A stretch of DNA of 64,000 nucleotides, from NCBI RefSeq assembly GCF_009729555.1, contig NZ_WODC01000005.1, forward strand, positions 225,720 to 289,719. The letters run 5' to 3'. The translations under genes and the position numbers were made by a program. Under the pieces are notes generated by a model. The model ran no database searches. It saw nothing but the letters and a program-made list of their open reading frames with translations, and was not told the origin of the DNA. Source of the stretch: Pseudodesulfovibrio alkaliphilus (GTDB lineage: Bacteria; Desulfobacterota; Desulfovibrionia; Desulfovibrionales; Desulfovibrionaceae). Every line of letters starts with the position of its first letter. The stretch's first letter is position 1. This document shows, in pieces, positions 37,616-48,330 of this stretch.

Positions 37616-37689
37616 GGGCTGTCCTCGTTTTGAGTGCGGCCGGGGGTGCTCGGCCGAGTTGTTACGAAATGCGGTCTTGTGTCATCATC

Positions 37690-37718
37690 GGGATACCTAT
37701 TGTGCTGGTGTACGTCAA
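37690..37718 (-). promoter_or_regulatory. Candidate promoter of the metal-importer operon
   Basis: On the minus strand TTGACG, 17 bases, TATCCC, about 75 bases before the binding-protein start. No convincing Fur- or NikR-type operator was recognised around it. Confidence 0.3.
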
Positions 37719-37822
37719 GGAGGTGCACAAAACCCGAGTGCCTGAGTCGGGAATCGAGAGTGTTTTTTTGCGGAAGGGGGGGGAGTCGGAGTTTTCCGGT
37801 TTGATTTGGTGAGGCGGGAATA

Positions 37823-37854
37823 CCCGCGGGCGGCCGGAGTCGGCCGCCCGCGGG
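37823..37854 (-). terminator. Hairpin after the DASS transporter gene
   Basis: A perfect 14-base stem (CCCGCGGGCGGCCG with its complement) and a GAGT loop lie just past the stop at 37862. The T tract on the minus strand is poor. Confidence 0.6.
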
Positions 37855-37861
37855 AAAGGGG

Positions 37862-39403
37862 TTACTGCGGCATCACGGCCCACTCGGGGAGAGTGTCGAG
37901 CTTGACGCCCCAGAGTACGGGCAGGATGTAGACCACGAAGGCCGTGATCAGCATGGTGCCCACGATGTTCAGCCAGATGCCCGCCTTGGCCATCTGCTTG
38001 ATGGAGACGCAGCCCGAGCCGAAGATGACGGCGTTGGGCGGGGTGGCCACCGGGAGCATGAAGGCATAGGAGGCGGCCACGCAGGCGCCCACGATGGTGG
38101 CGAAGGGATGCACGCCCATGGCGATGGCCGCGCTGCCCATGATCGGCACCAGCAGGGTGGCGGTGGCGGTGTTGGAGGTGATCTCGGTCAGGAAGATGGT
38201 CATGAAGACCACCACGCTGACAAAGACCAGGATGCTTGCGCCGTCGAGGGCGCCGAGCTGGGCGGCGATGTATCCCGCCAGCCCGGTCTTGGCAAAGCCG
38301 TTGGCCAGGGCCAGGCCGCCGCCGAAGAGCAGGATCACGTCCCAGGGGATCTTGACCGCTGTTTTCCAGTCGAGGAGGAATTCGCCCTTCTTGAGGTCAG
38401 TGGGGATGCAGAAGAGCGCCAGGGCTCCCAGGATACCGATGGTGGCGTCATGGATATAGCCGAAGTTGGGCATGACCGAGGTGATCAGGGGCAGGTCCTT
38501 GATGAACTCCCGCGCCATCCAGAACGTGGCCACAAAGCAGCCGACGATGACGATTTTCTTTTCCTCGGATTTCATGGGGCCGAGCTTGGCCAGCTCGCTT
38601 TCGATGATCGTGCGGCCGCCGGCCAGTTCCATGTCGCCCATGGGGAAGAGCACTCGGGTCAGCAGCACCCAGGCCAGGAAGAGCATGGTCACGGACAGCG
38701 GGACGCCAAAGAGCATCCACTGGCCAAAGCTGATCTGCACCCCGAACATCTTGTCGATCATGCCGACCATGATGGTGTTGGGCGGGGTGCCGATGATGGT
38801 GGCCACGCCGCCGATGGATGCCGCGTATGCCACGCCGAGCATCAGCCCCTTGCCGAAGTTGAACTCAGGGCCGTCGTGGGGACAGGCGCGCAGGGTGCGG
38901 GAGTCGAATCCCGTTGCCTGCTGGATAACGGCCAGTCCGATGGGCACCATCATCATGGCCGTGGCCGTGTTGGACACCCACATGGACAAAAAGGCCGTGG
39001 CGATCATGAAGCCCATGATCATCCGGGTCGGGCTGGTACCCACCAGCCTGATGGTATGCAGGGCGATGCGCCGATGCAGATTCCACCGCTCCATGGTCAC
39101 GGCCAGGAAGAAGCCGCCCATGAAGAGGTAGATGAGATGGTTGGCGTACGGGGCGGTTGAAGCCGCCGAACTCATGACGCCCAATGTGGGGAAAAGGGCT
39201 ATGGGCAACAGCGAGGTGGCCGGAATGGGGATGGCCTCGGTGATCCACCAGATGGCCATCAGGGCGGTCACGGCGGCCACTCGCCATGCCTCAGGGTTCA
39301 TTCCCTCCGGGGGCGGAAGGATCAGGATCAGGACAAAGACGATGGGGCCGAGGAAAAAACCGATGAGTTTCCCTCGACCGCTCTCAACGGGATGAGCGCT
39401 CAT
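37862..39403 (-). CDS. DASS (SLC13) family carboxylate/sodium symporter
   Basis: A 513-residue inner-membrane transporter with about a dozen hydrophobic segments. Both SNT signature motifs are present, MWVSNTATAMMMVPIG in the first half and TEITSNTATATLLVP in the second. These form the substrate and sodium sites in VcINDY-type carriers. The MAIWWITEAIPIPATSLLP segment near the N-terminus is also typical. The gene follows the malic enzyme gene on the same strand, separated by about 120 bases with hairpins. This pairing suggests uptake of malate, fumarate or succinate for the malic enzyme. Confidence 0.92.
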   Translation of the reverse strand: MSAHPVESGRGKLIGFFLGPIVFVLILILPPPEGMNPEAWRVAAVTALMAIWWITEAIPIPATSLLPIALFPTLGVMSSAASTAPYANHLIYLFMGGFFLAVTMERWNLHRRIALHTIRLVGTSPTRMIMGFMIATAFLSMWVSNTATAMMMVPIGLAVIQQATGFDSRTLRACPHDGPEFNFGKGLMLGVAYAASIGGVATIIGTPPNTIMVGMIDKMFGVQISFGQWMLFGVPLSVTMLFLAWVLLTRVLFPMGDMELAGGRTIIESELAKLGPMKSEEKKIVIVGCFVATFWMAREFIKDLPLITSVMPNFGYIHDATIGILGALALFCIPTDLKKGEFLLDWKTAVKIPWDVILLFGGGLALANGFAKTGLAGYIAAQLGALDGASILVFVSVVVFMTIFLTEITSNTATATLLVPIMGSAAIAMGVHPFATIVGACVAASYAFMLPVATPPNAVIFGSGCVSIKQMAKAGIWLNIVGTMLITAFVVYILPVLWGVKLDTLPEWAVMPQ

Positions 39404-39470
39404 TCTGCCTCTCTCTCATGCTTGCGGCGCTCCTGCCGCAGTATCGGACACGAAAACCCCAGTGCTGGCA

Positions 39471-39514
39471 CCCTCTCGGGAGAGAGGGCCGGACGGGGCC
39501 GCAACACCCCGTCC
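39471..39514 (-). terminator. Two tandem hairpins between malic enzyme and transporter
   Basis: CCCTCTC-GGGA-GAGAGGG (39471-39488) is followed by GGACGGGG-N8-CCCCGTCC (39491-39514). Neither has a good T run. They may act as partial terminators or attenuators that lower expression of the transporter relative to the enzyme. Confidence 0.4.
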
Positions 39515-39526
39515 GTTTGAATCGGG

Positions 39527-40846
39527 TTAAATGCCCAGGTTGTAGGAACCGACAAAGGCGCTGACGCGGGCCGTGGAATCGGCGATGCGCTGGCGCAGTT
39601 GCCTGCCGTAGTTGTCCAGGTCCAGGGATTTGCGGGCAACGCCGGTTTCCATGGCGGCCCGGGCCACAGCCACGGACACATACTCGATCAGCCGCAGGTC
39701 CAGGGCCTTGGGGATGATGTAGTCGATGCCAAAGGTGAGCGAGTCAACGCCGAACGCCTTGCAGACATAATCCGGCACCGGCTCTTTGGCCAACGCGGCC
39801 AGGGCGTGGGCAGCGGCCAGCTTCATCTCCTCGTTGATGGCCGTGGCTCCGGCGTCGAGAGCGCCCCGGAAGATGAAGGGGAATCCGAGCACGTTGTTGA
39901 CCTGGTTGGGGAAGTCTGACCTTCCGGTACCCATGATGGCATCGGGCCGGGCCTCTTTGGCGTCGGTGTAGGTGATCTCGGGATCAGGATTGGCGCAGGC
40001 GAAGATGATGGGATTTTCACCCATGGATTTGACCATCTCCTTGGAGACCACGCCTTTGGTGGACAGGCCCAAAAAGCAGTCCGCGCCCTTCATGGCCTCG
40101 GCCAGGGAGGCGAATTCGCGCTTGGTGGCGTAGGCCTGCTTGGAGGCGTTCAGGTCGGTGCGGCTCGTGTTGATGTGGCCGCGGGAGTCGAACATGGCGA
40201 TGTTTTCGGGGTCCACGCCCATGCTCTTGTACAGGTTGGTGCAGGCGATGGCCGAGGCCCCGGCGCCGGAGACCACCACTCGCAGATCCTCGACTTTCTT
40301 GCCGGTGATCTCCAGCGAGTTGAGCATGCCCGCGGCCGTGACGATGGCCGTGCCGTGCTGGTCGTCGTGGAAGACCGGGATGTTCATCTCGGCCTTGAGG
40401 CGCTCCTCGATGTAAAAACATTCCGGGGCCTTGATGTCTTCGAGGTTGATGCCGCCGAAGGTGGGCTCCATGGCCTTGACAATATCGATGAGTTTGTCCG
40501 GGTCGGTCACGTCGAGGTTGATGTCAAAGACATCGACATCGGCAAAAACCTTGAAGAGGACGCCTTTGCCCTCCATGACCGGCTTGCCTGCTGCCGCGCC
40601 GATATTGCCCAGGCCGAGAACGGCGGTACCGTTGCTGACCACGGCCACCAGATTGCCTCGGGCGGTGTACTCGTAGGATTTGGACGCATCCTCGGCAATG
40701 GCCAGGCAAGCCTGGGCCACGCCCGGACTGTAGGCCATGGACAGGTGCTTCTGCGTTACGCAGGGTTTGACCGGGACGACTTCGATTTTTCCCTTTCGTC
40801 CGGTCGAGTGGTAATTGAGCGCTTCCTCTTTAGTAAACAGTGCCAT
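39527..40846 (-). CDS. NAD(P)-dependent malic enzyme
   Basis: A 439-residue short-form malic enzyme that converts malate to pyruvate and CO2. The malate-site block is [16 protein letters not shown], and [21 protein letters not shown] holds the metal-binding residues. The dinucleotide site is [17 protein letters not shown]. The C-terminal segment includes [22 protein letters not shown]. No phosphotransacetylase extension is present. ATG 40846 is preferred over ATG 40852 because AAGGAG lies at a correct distance only for the former. It is upstream of a dicarboxylate transporter gene and is probably transcribed with it. Confidence 0.95.
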   Translation of the reverse strand: MALFTKEEALNYHSTGRKGKIEVVPVKPCVTQKHLSMAYSPGVAQACLAIAEDASKSYEYTARGNLVAVVSNGTAVLGLGNIGAAAGKPVMEGKGVLFKVFADVDVFDINLDVTDPDKLIDIVKAMEPTFGGINLEDIKAPECFYIEERLKAEMNIPVFHDDQHGTAIVTAAGMLNSLEITGKKVEDLRVVVSGAGASAIACTNLYKSMGVDPENIAMFDSRGHINTSRTDLNASKQAYATKREFASLAEAMKGADCFLGLSTKGVVSKEMVKSMGENPIIFACANPDPEITYTDAKEARPDAIMGTGRSDFPNQVNNVLGFPFIFRGALDAGATAINEEMKLAAAHALAALAKEPVPDYVCKAFGVDSLTFGIDYIIPKALDLRLIEYVSVAVARAAMETGVARKSLDLDNYGRQLRQRIADSTARVSAFVGSYNLGI

Positions 40847-41558
40847 TTTCATCTCCTTGGCTGGATGGGGATTCAGTGAGCCGTCGCATCTGGTTCAGCC
40901 GGCACCGTCAATGGTGGCCGGGAGTACCGGGTGTGCGCTTTGGCCCGCTGGCGACGACATTTTCTCGGCCATGGCCGCCATGAATCAGGCCCGAACCCGA
41001 GAGCGCCTGGAGGGGCCGCGAGACCACGCGCCGCCGTCCCGATCCGACATGGTTGTCCATGAGCGGGGTGTGAGGCGGGAGCCGTCATCCGGCGCATTCT
41101 CCTCGTGTCGCGGAGGCGACAGCGCGTTAATTGCTGGCTCAGTCAATATCCCGGCCCTGATGCCGGAGCGTCCGGGGCACGGGCATGGCTTTGCCGATGG
41201 GCGGGTTCATGGCGAAAACGCGGGGCTGGCCCGCGGCGATGGCCACAATCAAACCCTGGGCGAAGTGTGTTTTTGTGAAGCTTCACGCAGGGGCCGTTCT
41301 TGACGGTCGCGTTGTCGCCACGTCCGCGACGAAGACGGCTAGCCAGAAGTCTTGACACAAGGACGGCCCGGTGTCCATGCCCCGGCCGGAGATATTTGGC
41401 CGTCGATGGGCTCGCTGGCCTTGCCATGCGGGCATTTGCGGCGTGTCTGGTTTTTCGGATCAGCCCTCTTCGGCCGAGCTTGAGAGGGGGGAGACAACTG
41501 GCGACGCCCCGGCCGATGTATCCGGCCGGGGCGTCGTCTGGGGGCGGCGGGAGAAGGG
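40847..41558. other. Intergenic region between malic enzyme and speB
   Basis: About 710 bases without a gene I can support. The reading frames present lack family features and are interrupted on both strands. Apart from the hairpin after speB I found no promoter, tRNA or repeat. Remnants of a decayed gene or an unrecognised small RNA cannot be excluded. Confidence 0.4.
41502..41536 (-). terminator. Hairpin after speB
   Basis: A perfect 14-base stem (CGACGCCCCGGCCG with its complement) and a 7-base loop lie about 20 bases past the end of the spermidine operon. There is no T run. Confidence 0.6.
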
Positions 41559-42416
41559 TTAGTCGCGTGGAAGGCTCATGCCCAGCAGGCAGTAGGCGAG
41601 TTGGGCGGCGGCAAAGTCCGAGGCGTGGTCGCCCGGAGTCGGGGCCAGTTCGACCACGTCGGCTCCTACGACCTGCCTGCCTGCCGTGATCCGTTCGAGC
41701 AGGGTCAGGACATCGTGCCAGCTTAAGCCGCCGGGAACAGGGGTTCCGGTGGCCCGGATGACAGAGGGATCGAGCCCGTCCACGTCAAAGGTGATGTAGA
41801 TGCGCTCGGGAAAGTCCGGGGGGAGCACCTGGGTGGGAATGCCCTTGAGGTGGAGCTTGCGGGCGTCCAGGCAGGGCACGGACTGGCTCTTGCGGTAGTC
41901 CGCCTCCTCGGCGCACAAGGCGCGAACACCCACCTGGAAGACCGGGATGCGCAGGTCGTCCATGGCCCGGCGCATGACGCAGGCGTGGCTAAAGGGCGAG
42001 CCCTGGTAGGTGTTGCGCAGGTCCGCGTGGGCATCGAACTGGACCACGCCGAAACGGCCGTATTTCTGTTTCATGGCCCGCAGGGCACCCAGGGTGACGG
42101 TGTGCTCGCCGCCCAGGACCAGGGGCAAAGCCTCGCACTCCAGGGCGTAGGCCACGGCGTCCTCAATGCGGTCCAGGGTCTTGGCGATTTCCTTGGAGCA
42201 GTCCACGGGCTCGGCGGTGTGGATGCCGCTTAAGGCGGGCATCCGTGAACCGTCCCAAAGCTCAAGCTGCTTTGAAGCCTCAATGATGGCGGCGGGGCCG
42301 GTGGCGGTGCCGCTGCCATAGGAAGTGGTGTTCTCCAGGGGCACGGGAATGATGTGGACTGCGGCCTTGTCCGGCTTCTCGTTGGGAATTTCCCCTTCCA
42401 GAAAATGCGGTGCCAT
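41559..42416 (-). CDS. speB: Agmatinase
   Basis: A 285-residue ureohydrolase. The manganese motifs are GGEHTV, FDAHADLR and TFDVDGLDPSV. It most likely hydrolyses agmatine to putrescine and urea, because the same operon encodes arginine decarboxylase and the two enzymes that use putrescine. ATG 42416 follows AGGAGA. The 58 upstream codons belong to the end of nspC in another frame. It starts 10 bases after nspC and is the last gene of the operon. Confidence 0.93.
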   Translation of the reverse strand: MAPHFLEGEIPNEKPDKAAVHIIPVPLENTTSYGSGTATGPAAIIEASKQLELWDGSRMPALSGIHTAEPVDCSKEIAKTLDRIEDAVAYALECEALPLVLGGEHTVTLGALRAMKQKYGRFGVVQFDAHADLRNTYQGSPFSHACVMRRAMDDLRIPVFQVGVRALCAEEADYRKSQSVPCLDARKLHLKGIPTQVLPPDFPERIYITFDVDGLDPSVIRATGTPVPGGLSWHDVLTLLERITAGRQVVGADVVELAPTPGDHASDFAAAQLAYCLLGMSLPRD

Positions 42417-42426
42417 GGGTCGTCTC

Positions 42427-43616
42427 CTAGGACAGGCGGTTTTTGAAATCCTGGTATCCGAAGCGGCGTATGGTGCACATCTCGCCGGATTCGGGCCGGT
42501 AAAGGCGTATCGAGGGCAGTTGGATGCCGTTGAAGGTGTTGGTCTTGACCATGGAGTAGATGGCCATGTCCGTGAACACGAGCCTATCACCGGGGACTAG
42601 CGGCCTGTCAAAGGAATATTCGCCCGCCACGTCTCCGGCCAGACAGGACGGCCCCCCGATCCGGCAGGTCCACGCCTTATCGCCGGGCTCGCCCGAGCCG
42701 ACGATGTGGGGCCGGTAGGGCATTTCGATGACATCGGGCATGTGGCAGGGCACGGCAGAGTCCATGATGACGATGTCCATGTCCGCCCTGACCACGTCGA
42801 GGACCGTGGCCACCAGATAGCCCGCGTTGAGCGCCACGGCCTCGCCCGGCTCCAGGTAGACCTCCACCCCCCATTTTTCCTTGAAGCGGGTGACGATGCG
42901 TACCAGCAGATCCACATCGTAGCCGGGCCGGGTGATGTGGTGGCCGCCGCCGAAGTTGACATAGCGCATGCGCGGCAGAATGTCGGCAAAGGACGCCTCC
43001 ACGGCGGCCACGGTGCGCTCCAGGCAGTCGGCGTCCTGTTCGCAGAGGTTGTGCCAGTGCAGGCCGGTCACGCCGTCGAGGTTCGCCGGATCGAAATGCG
43101 CCCGGCGGATGCCCAGGCGGGAGCCCGGAGCGCAGGGGTCGTAGATGGGGGTTGCCCCTTCCGAGTGCTCGGGGTTGATGCGCAGGGCCAGTTCGATGTC
43201 CCGGCCGTCGGTCTTGGCCAGCTCGCGCACCAGGGGGCGGAATCGGTCGAGCTGGGCAAAGGAGTTGAAAACGATGTGGTCGCTGGTCCGGCACAGGTCG
43301 CGGATGTCCGCCTCGCTGTATCCGGCGGCAAAGGTGTGGACCTCTCCCGGGCCGTTCGCGCAGTGGGGCGCGAATTCCTCGCGCCCGAGACGCGCCTCGT
43401 GGGGCGAGCTGGCGCATACGCCGTCGAGGCTGGCCGCCGCCAGGGGAAAGGCGCTGTGCATGGCAAAGCACTTTAGGGCCAGGAGCACCTTGCACCCGGC
43501 GCGTCGGCGCACCGAGGCGAGGGTGGCCAGGTTGTCCCCGAGCAGTCCTTCGTCCACCACAAAGCACGGGGTCTCCACCCCGGCCGGGTCGAAGCGGTAT
43601 TCGCGCCGTCCGTTCA

Positions 43617-43617
<1 letters not shown>
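42427..43617 (-). CDS. nspC: Carboxynorspermidine/carboxyspermidine decarboxylase
   Basis: A 396-residue PLP-dependent decarboxylase of the alanine-racemase fold. The PLP lysine is K49 in LALKCFAMHS. Other features are LHWHNLCEQDADCLERTV, YVNFGGGHHITRPGYD with the phosphate-binding Gly run, and the GPSCLAGDV segment holding the active-site cysteine. It converts carboxyspermidine to spermidine in the aspartate-semialdehyde route. It begins with GTG, which overlaps the stop of the dehydrogenase gene by one base, so the two are translationally coupled. Confidence 0.94.
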
Positions 43618-44807
<1,190 letters not shown>

Positions 44808-44842
44808 GACTGTACCCTCCGTGAATCGCCCGCGGGGGCGGT

Positions 44843-46756
44843 TTACCGTTCGAAGTAGGTGTATCCCTGCAGGCCGGTCTTGTATGCCTGGAGAATGGCC
44901 CGTCGTTGCCCGGCTGTGATGCGGCCGTCGCGCACGGCGTTTTCCGCGGTCTCGCGGAACCGGGTCAGCAGGTGCTTGGTGTCGTATTCCACATAGGAGA
45001 GGATGTCCTCCACCGTGTCGCCCTCAAGCTCGCTGACAAAGTCGAATTCGCCGTTGTCGCGCACCCGGATGGTCACGACGTTGGTGTCACCCAGAAGGTT
45101 GTGCAGATCGCCCAGCGTTTCCTGGTACGCGCCCACCAGGAACGCGCCAAGATAGTATTCGTCGGTTTCCTTGAGCTCGTGCAGGGGCATGGTCCTTTTG
45201 ACGCCCTGGCGGTCGATGAAGCGGTCGATCTTGCCGTCGCAGTCGCAGGTGATATCGGCCAGGATGCCTTCGCGGGTGGGGCGCTCGTCCAGCCGGTGGA
45301 CCGGCATGATGGGAAAGAGCTGGCCGATGGCCCAGGCGTCGGGCAGGGATTGGAACACGCTGAAGTTGCAGTAGTATATGTCCGAGAGGGCCTGGCCAAT
45401 GCCTTCCAGCTCGTGGGGCAGGGAGGGCAGATCCCTGGACAGGGTGGCGATGCGTCGGATGGTCTCCCAGAAGACGTTCTCGCCCTGGGCGCGTTCGCGA
45501 AAGGTGATCTTGCCGTGGCTGAATGCCTGGCGCACCTCGTCGCGGTAGTAGAGGATGTCGTTGAAGCACTCCTGGATGTTGCGCAGGTTGAGGGACTGCA
45601 ACGTCTCGAAGAGGTGGCGGATGTGGATGTTGGTGTCATCGGGCAGCACCTCGGGCAGGGGGTCGGGCTCGAACCGGGCCGCGTCGAGCACGTTGAAGAG
45701 GAGCATGGAGTAGTAGGCGACCACGGCGCGGCCGGACTCGGTGACGATGACCGGATGGTCCACTCCCTGCTCGTCGAGAACCGTCATGACGCCCTCCACC
45801 ACGTCCACGCAGTATTCGTCAAGGGTGTAGTTGCGGCTGCTCATGAAGTTGGTCTGGGTGCCGTCGTAGTCAACGGCCAGGCCGCCTCCCAGGTCGAGGT
45901 AGCGCATGTTGGCGCCCTCGCCCACCAGCCCGGCGTAGACGCGGCTGGCCTCGGCCACGGCGTTGCGTATCTCCCGGATGTTGGGAATCTGTGAGCCGAG
46001 GTGGTAGTGGAGCAGTTGCAGGCAGTCGAGCATGTCCGCCTCCTTGAGGCGGTCGATGACATCGATGATCTGGGTGGCGTTGAGGCCGAAGATGGAGCGG
46101 TCGCCGCCGGATTCGGACCACAGGCCGTTGGCCTGGGCTGAGAGTTTGACGCGTACGCCGAGGATGGGCTTGACCTTCTTGGCCTTGGAGCGCTCGATGA
46201 TCAGCGGCAGCTCGCCGGGCATCTCGACCACCAGGATGCAGGTGAACCCGAGCTGGGTGGCGTGCAGGCCAAGGTCGATGAACTCCTCGTCCTTGTAGCC
46301 GTTGCAGACGAGCACGGCCTCGGTGTCGCGCAACATGCCCATGGCGGCCACCAGTTCGGCCTTGCTGCCCGCCTCGAGTCCGTGATGGTATTTCTTGCCG
46401 TGACGGGTCACGGCCTCCACCACCTGATGCTGCTGGTTGACCTTGATGGGATAGGCCCCGAGGTAGGAGCCTTTGAATCCGAGACCGCTCATGGCGGACC
46501 GGAAACTCTCGTTGATCAGGGTGATCTGGGTGTCCAGAATGTTTTCGATGCGCAGGAGCACCGGCATATCAAGGCCGCGTTCCTGTATGCCGGCGATGAC
46601 CTCGGGGATGCTCACGGCCTTGTCGAACCGGCCGGGCTCGGGAGTGACCAGCAACTCGCCGGAGTCCGAGATGCCGAAGTACCCCGCGCCCCATTCGCGG
46701 ATTCCGTAAAGTTCTCTGGACTTGTCAGCCGTCCATCTTTGCAGTGCGTGTGCCAC
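44843..46756 (-). CDS. speA: Biosynthetic arginine decarboxylase
   Basis: A 637-residue PLP enzyme, the usual size for SpeA. The PLP lysine is K105 in GAYPIKVNQQ. Other family features are YHHGLEAGSKAELVAAM, LDLGGGLAVDYDGTQ and the C-terminal NFSVFQSLPDAWAIGQLFPIMP. It converts arginine to agmatine. The gene starts with GTG at 46756 with a GAGGG site upstream. It is the first gene of the spermidine operon and has a good promoter candidate about 90-120 bases upstream. Confidence 0.96.
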   Translation of the reverse strand: MAHALQRWTADKSRELYGIREWGAGYFGISDSGELLVTPEPGRFDKAVSIPEVIAGIQERGLDMPVLLRIENILDTQITLINESFRSAMSGLGFKGSYLGAYPIKVNQQHQVVEAVTRHGKKYHHGLEAGSKAELVAAMGMLRDTEAVLVCNGYKDEEFIDLGLHATQLGFTCILVVEMPGELPLIIERSKAKKVKPILGVRVKLSAQANGLWSESGGDRSIFGLNATQIIDVIDRLKEADMLDCLQLLHYHLGSQIPNIREIRNAVAEASRVYAGLVGEGANMRYLDLGGGLAVDYDGTQTNFMSSRNYTLDEYCVDVVEGVMTVLDEQGVDHPVIVTESGRAVVAYYSMLLFNVLDAARFEPDPLPEVLPDDTNIHIRHLFETLQSLNLRNIQECFNDILYYRDEVRQAFSHGKITFRERAQGENVFWETIRRIATLSRDLPSLPHELEGIGQALSDIYYCNFSVFQSLPDAWAIGQLFPIMPVHRLDERPTREGILADITCDCDGKIDRFIDRQGVKRTMPLHELKETDEYYLGAFLVGAYQETLGDLHNLLGDTNVVTIRVRDNGEFDFVSELEGDTVEDILSYVEYDTKHLLTRFRETAENAVRDGRITAGQRRAILQAYKTGLQGYTYFER

Positions 46757-47089
46757 TCATAAACCCTCGCATCCCTAGAATTACGGGCTCTTGCCCCGCC
46801 AAGGACCGACATGAACCCATGTCGCGCCGTGCGTCTGCCGAAAGCGGGGTGTTATGGGTCACGGCCCGAGTTGTCAATCAAAAAACAGGGGCCGGAAAAG
46901 CCTGTCTCCCCCGCCGTTTCGCTACCTTGCTCCACGGGGCCGACAGCCTGCTCCGAGCATAGCATTGTGGGCGCAAAGTGCAAATCCGGAAATGAGTGGC
47001 TGGGGCCTGTTGTCATGCGGGGCGGTTCAGGTCACAATATGCCGTGCCCCACAAGGTGGGCGGTGGATCGGCGCGAGGAAGGAGAGAGG
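46757..47089. other. Divergent intergenic region speA / CofD-like gene
   Basis: About 330 bases between two divergent genes. It holds the speA promoter candidate. No clear plus-strand promoter, riboswitch or small gene was seen. Confidence 0.4.
46849..46877 (-). promoter_or_regulatory. Candidate promoter of the spermidine operon
   Basis: On the minus strand TTGACA, 17 bases, TAACAC. The -35 is perfect. It would give an 80-90-base leader before speA. Confidence 0.5.
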
Positions 47090-48268
47090 ATGGAAAAGCC
47101 CGTGACCGGCACGTTTTCTCGATGCGGCCCGGCGTCCTATACGACCCGGGGGCCGCGCCTGCTCTTCTTCAGCGGCGGCTCTGCCCTGCGCGAGACATCG
47201 CGGCGGCTGATCCGGCATACGCGAGATTCGGTCCACGTCATCACCCCTTTTGACTCGGGCGGCAGTTCTGCGGTGTTGCGCCGCGCCTTTGACATGCCCG
47301 CCGTGGGCGACATCCGCAACCGGCTCATGGCCCTGGCCGATCTCGAAGAACCCGGCGTGCGGGAGCTTTACGCCCTGTTCACCTGCCGCTTCTCCCGGCG
47401 CGAACCCGGACCGGCCCTGCGCGTGGAGTTGGAGCGCATGGCCTGCGGGGAGCATGTGCTGGCGGCCCTGGTGCCCGAGCCGGTGCGCGGCCGCGTCACG
47501 GGCTGGCTCGCTGATTTCCTGGCGGCCATGCCCGAAGGGTTTGATCTGCGCGGGGCCAGCGTCGGCAATCTGGCCCTCACGGCCCGCTGGCTTGCCCATG
47601 GCAGAAGGCTGGGGCCGGCCATCGACGAGGTTTCCCGTCTGGTGGGGGCCGGGGGGCTGGTTCGGCCCGTGGTCGAGGGGGATCTGCACCTCGCCGCCGA
47701 ACTGGAAGACGGCTCTGTCGTGACCGGCCAGCACCGGCTCACGGGCAAGGAGGGAGCGCCCGTGGCCTCGCCCGTCAGACGGATATGGCTGACCGGCTCG
47801 CCGGACGATGCCCTTCCCTTGTCCGCAGCCATTGATGGCGAGGTGGCCGGGCTGGTGTCCGGGGCCGATCTGATCTGCTACCCGGTGGGCAGCTTTTTTA
47901 CCAGCGTGCTGGCCAACCTGCTGCCCGCTGGCGTTGGCCGGGCCGTGGCCGCCTGTCCCGGTCCAAAGGTCTTTGTGCCCAATCCGGGCGGCGATCCCGA
48001 ATTGCTCGGCCATACCGTGGCCGGACAGGTGGGGCTGCTGCGCCGCGTTCTGGCTGCCGACGGCGGGGAGGACGGCAATGATCCCGCAGTGGCGGGGCGC
48101 TTGCTTGATTATATTTTGGTGGACGGGGGTGCGGACTACCCCGGCGGGGTGGACAAGGCTGCGCTTGCCGCCTCGGGCCTTCGGGTCGTCGACAGGCCCT
48201 TGCTGGGCCGCGAGCCGGGCCGATTTGACCCGGATCTGCTGGCCGAGGCGCTGTTGGCCCTCGTCTGA
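47090..48268 (+). CDS. CofD/YvcK-like protein (possible GAK-system type)
   Basis: A 392-residue protein of the CofD/YvcK superfamily. The N-terminal LLFFSGGSALRETSRRL corresponds to the nucleotide-binding GGxG region. The block HVITPFDSGGSSAVLRRAFDMPAVGDIRNRLMALA matches the D-GGSSG-LR-PPGD-R pattern of YvcK and CofD. CofD transfers phospholactate to F0, and YvcK is a UDP-sugar-binding regulator of cell-wall and carbon metabolism. I recall a Desulfovibrio-type subfamily called the CofD-related protein of the GAK system, which fits best. The ATP-grasp and other GAK partners are not adjacent here. ATG 47090 follows GGAAGGAGAG; the longer frame is rejected. Function is unknown. Confidence 0.75.
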   Translation: MEKPVTGTFSRCGPASYTTRGPRLLFFSGGSALRETSRRLIRHTRDSVHVITPFDSGGSSAVLRRAFDMPAVGDIRNRLMALADLEEPGVRELYALFTCRFSRREPGPALRVELERMACGEHVLAALVPEPVRGRVTGWLADFLAAMPEGFDLRGASVGNLALTARWLAHGRRLGPAIDEVSRLVGAGGLVRPVVEGDLHLAAELEDGSVVTGQHRLTGKEGAPVASPVRRIWLTGSPDDALPLSAAIDGEVAGLVSGADLICYPVGSFFTSVLANLLPAGVGRAVAACPGPKVFVPNPGGDPELLGHTVAGQVGLLRRVLAADGGEDGNDPAVAGRLLDYILVDGGADYPGGVDKAALAASGLRVVDRPLLGREPGRFDPDLLAEALLALV

Positions 48269-48284
48269 TGCGAATTGTGCGCCC

Positions 48285-48303
48285 GCCCCCCCTTCGGGGG
48301 GGC
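48285..48303 (+). terminator. C-rich/G-rich hairpin between CofD-like and MDR genes
   Basis: GCCCCCCC and GGGGGGGC pair around a TTC loop, directly after the CofD-like stop. There is no T run, so termination strength is doubtful. Confidence 0.4.
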
Positions 48304-48330
48304 AAACTTCCAGGACTGCGGAGGTAGGTC

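Noticed and set aside
37616..37861. Riboswitch (cobalamin or metal) before the metal-importer operon
   Set aside because: The space is only about 245 bases and no recognisable conserved box was found.
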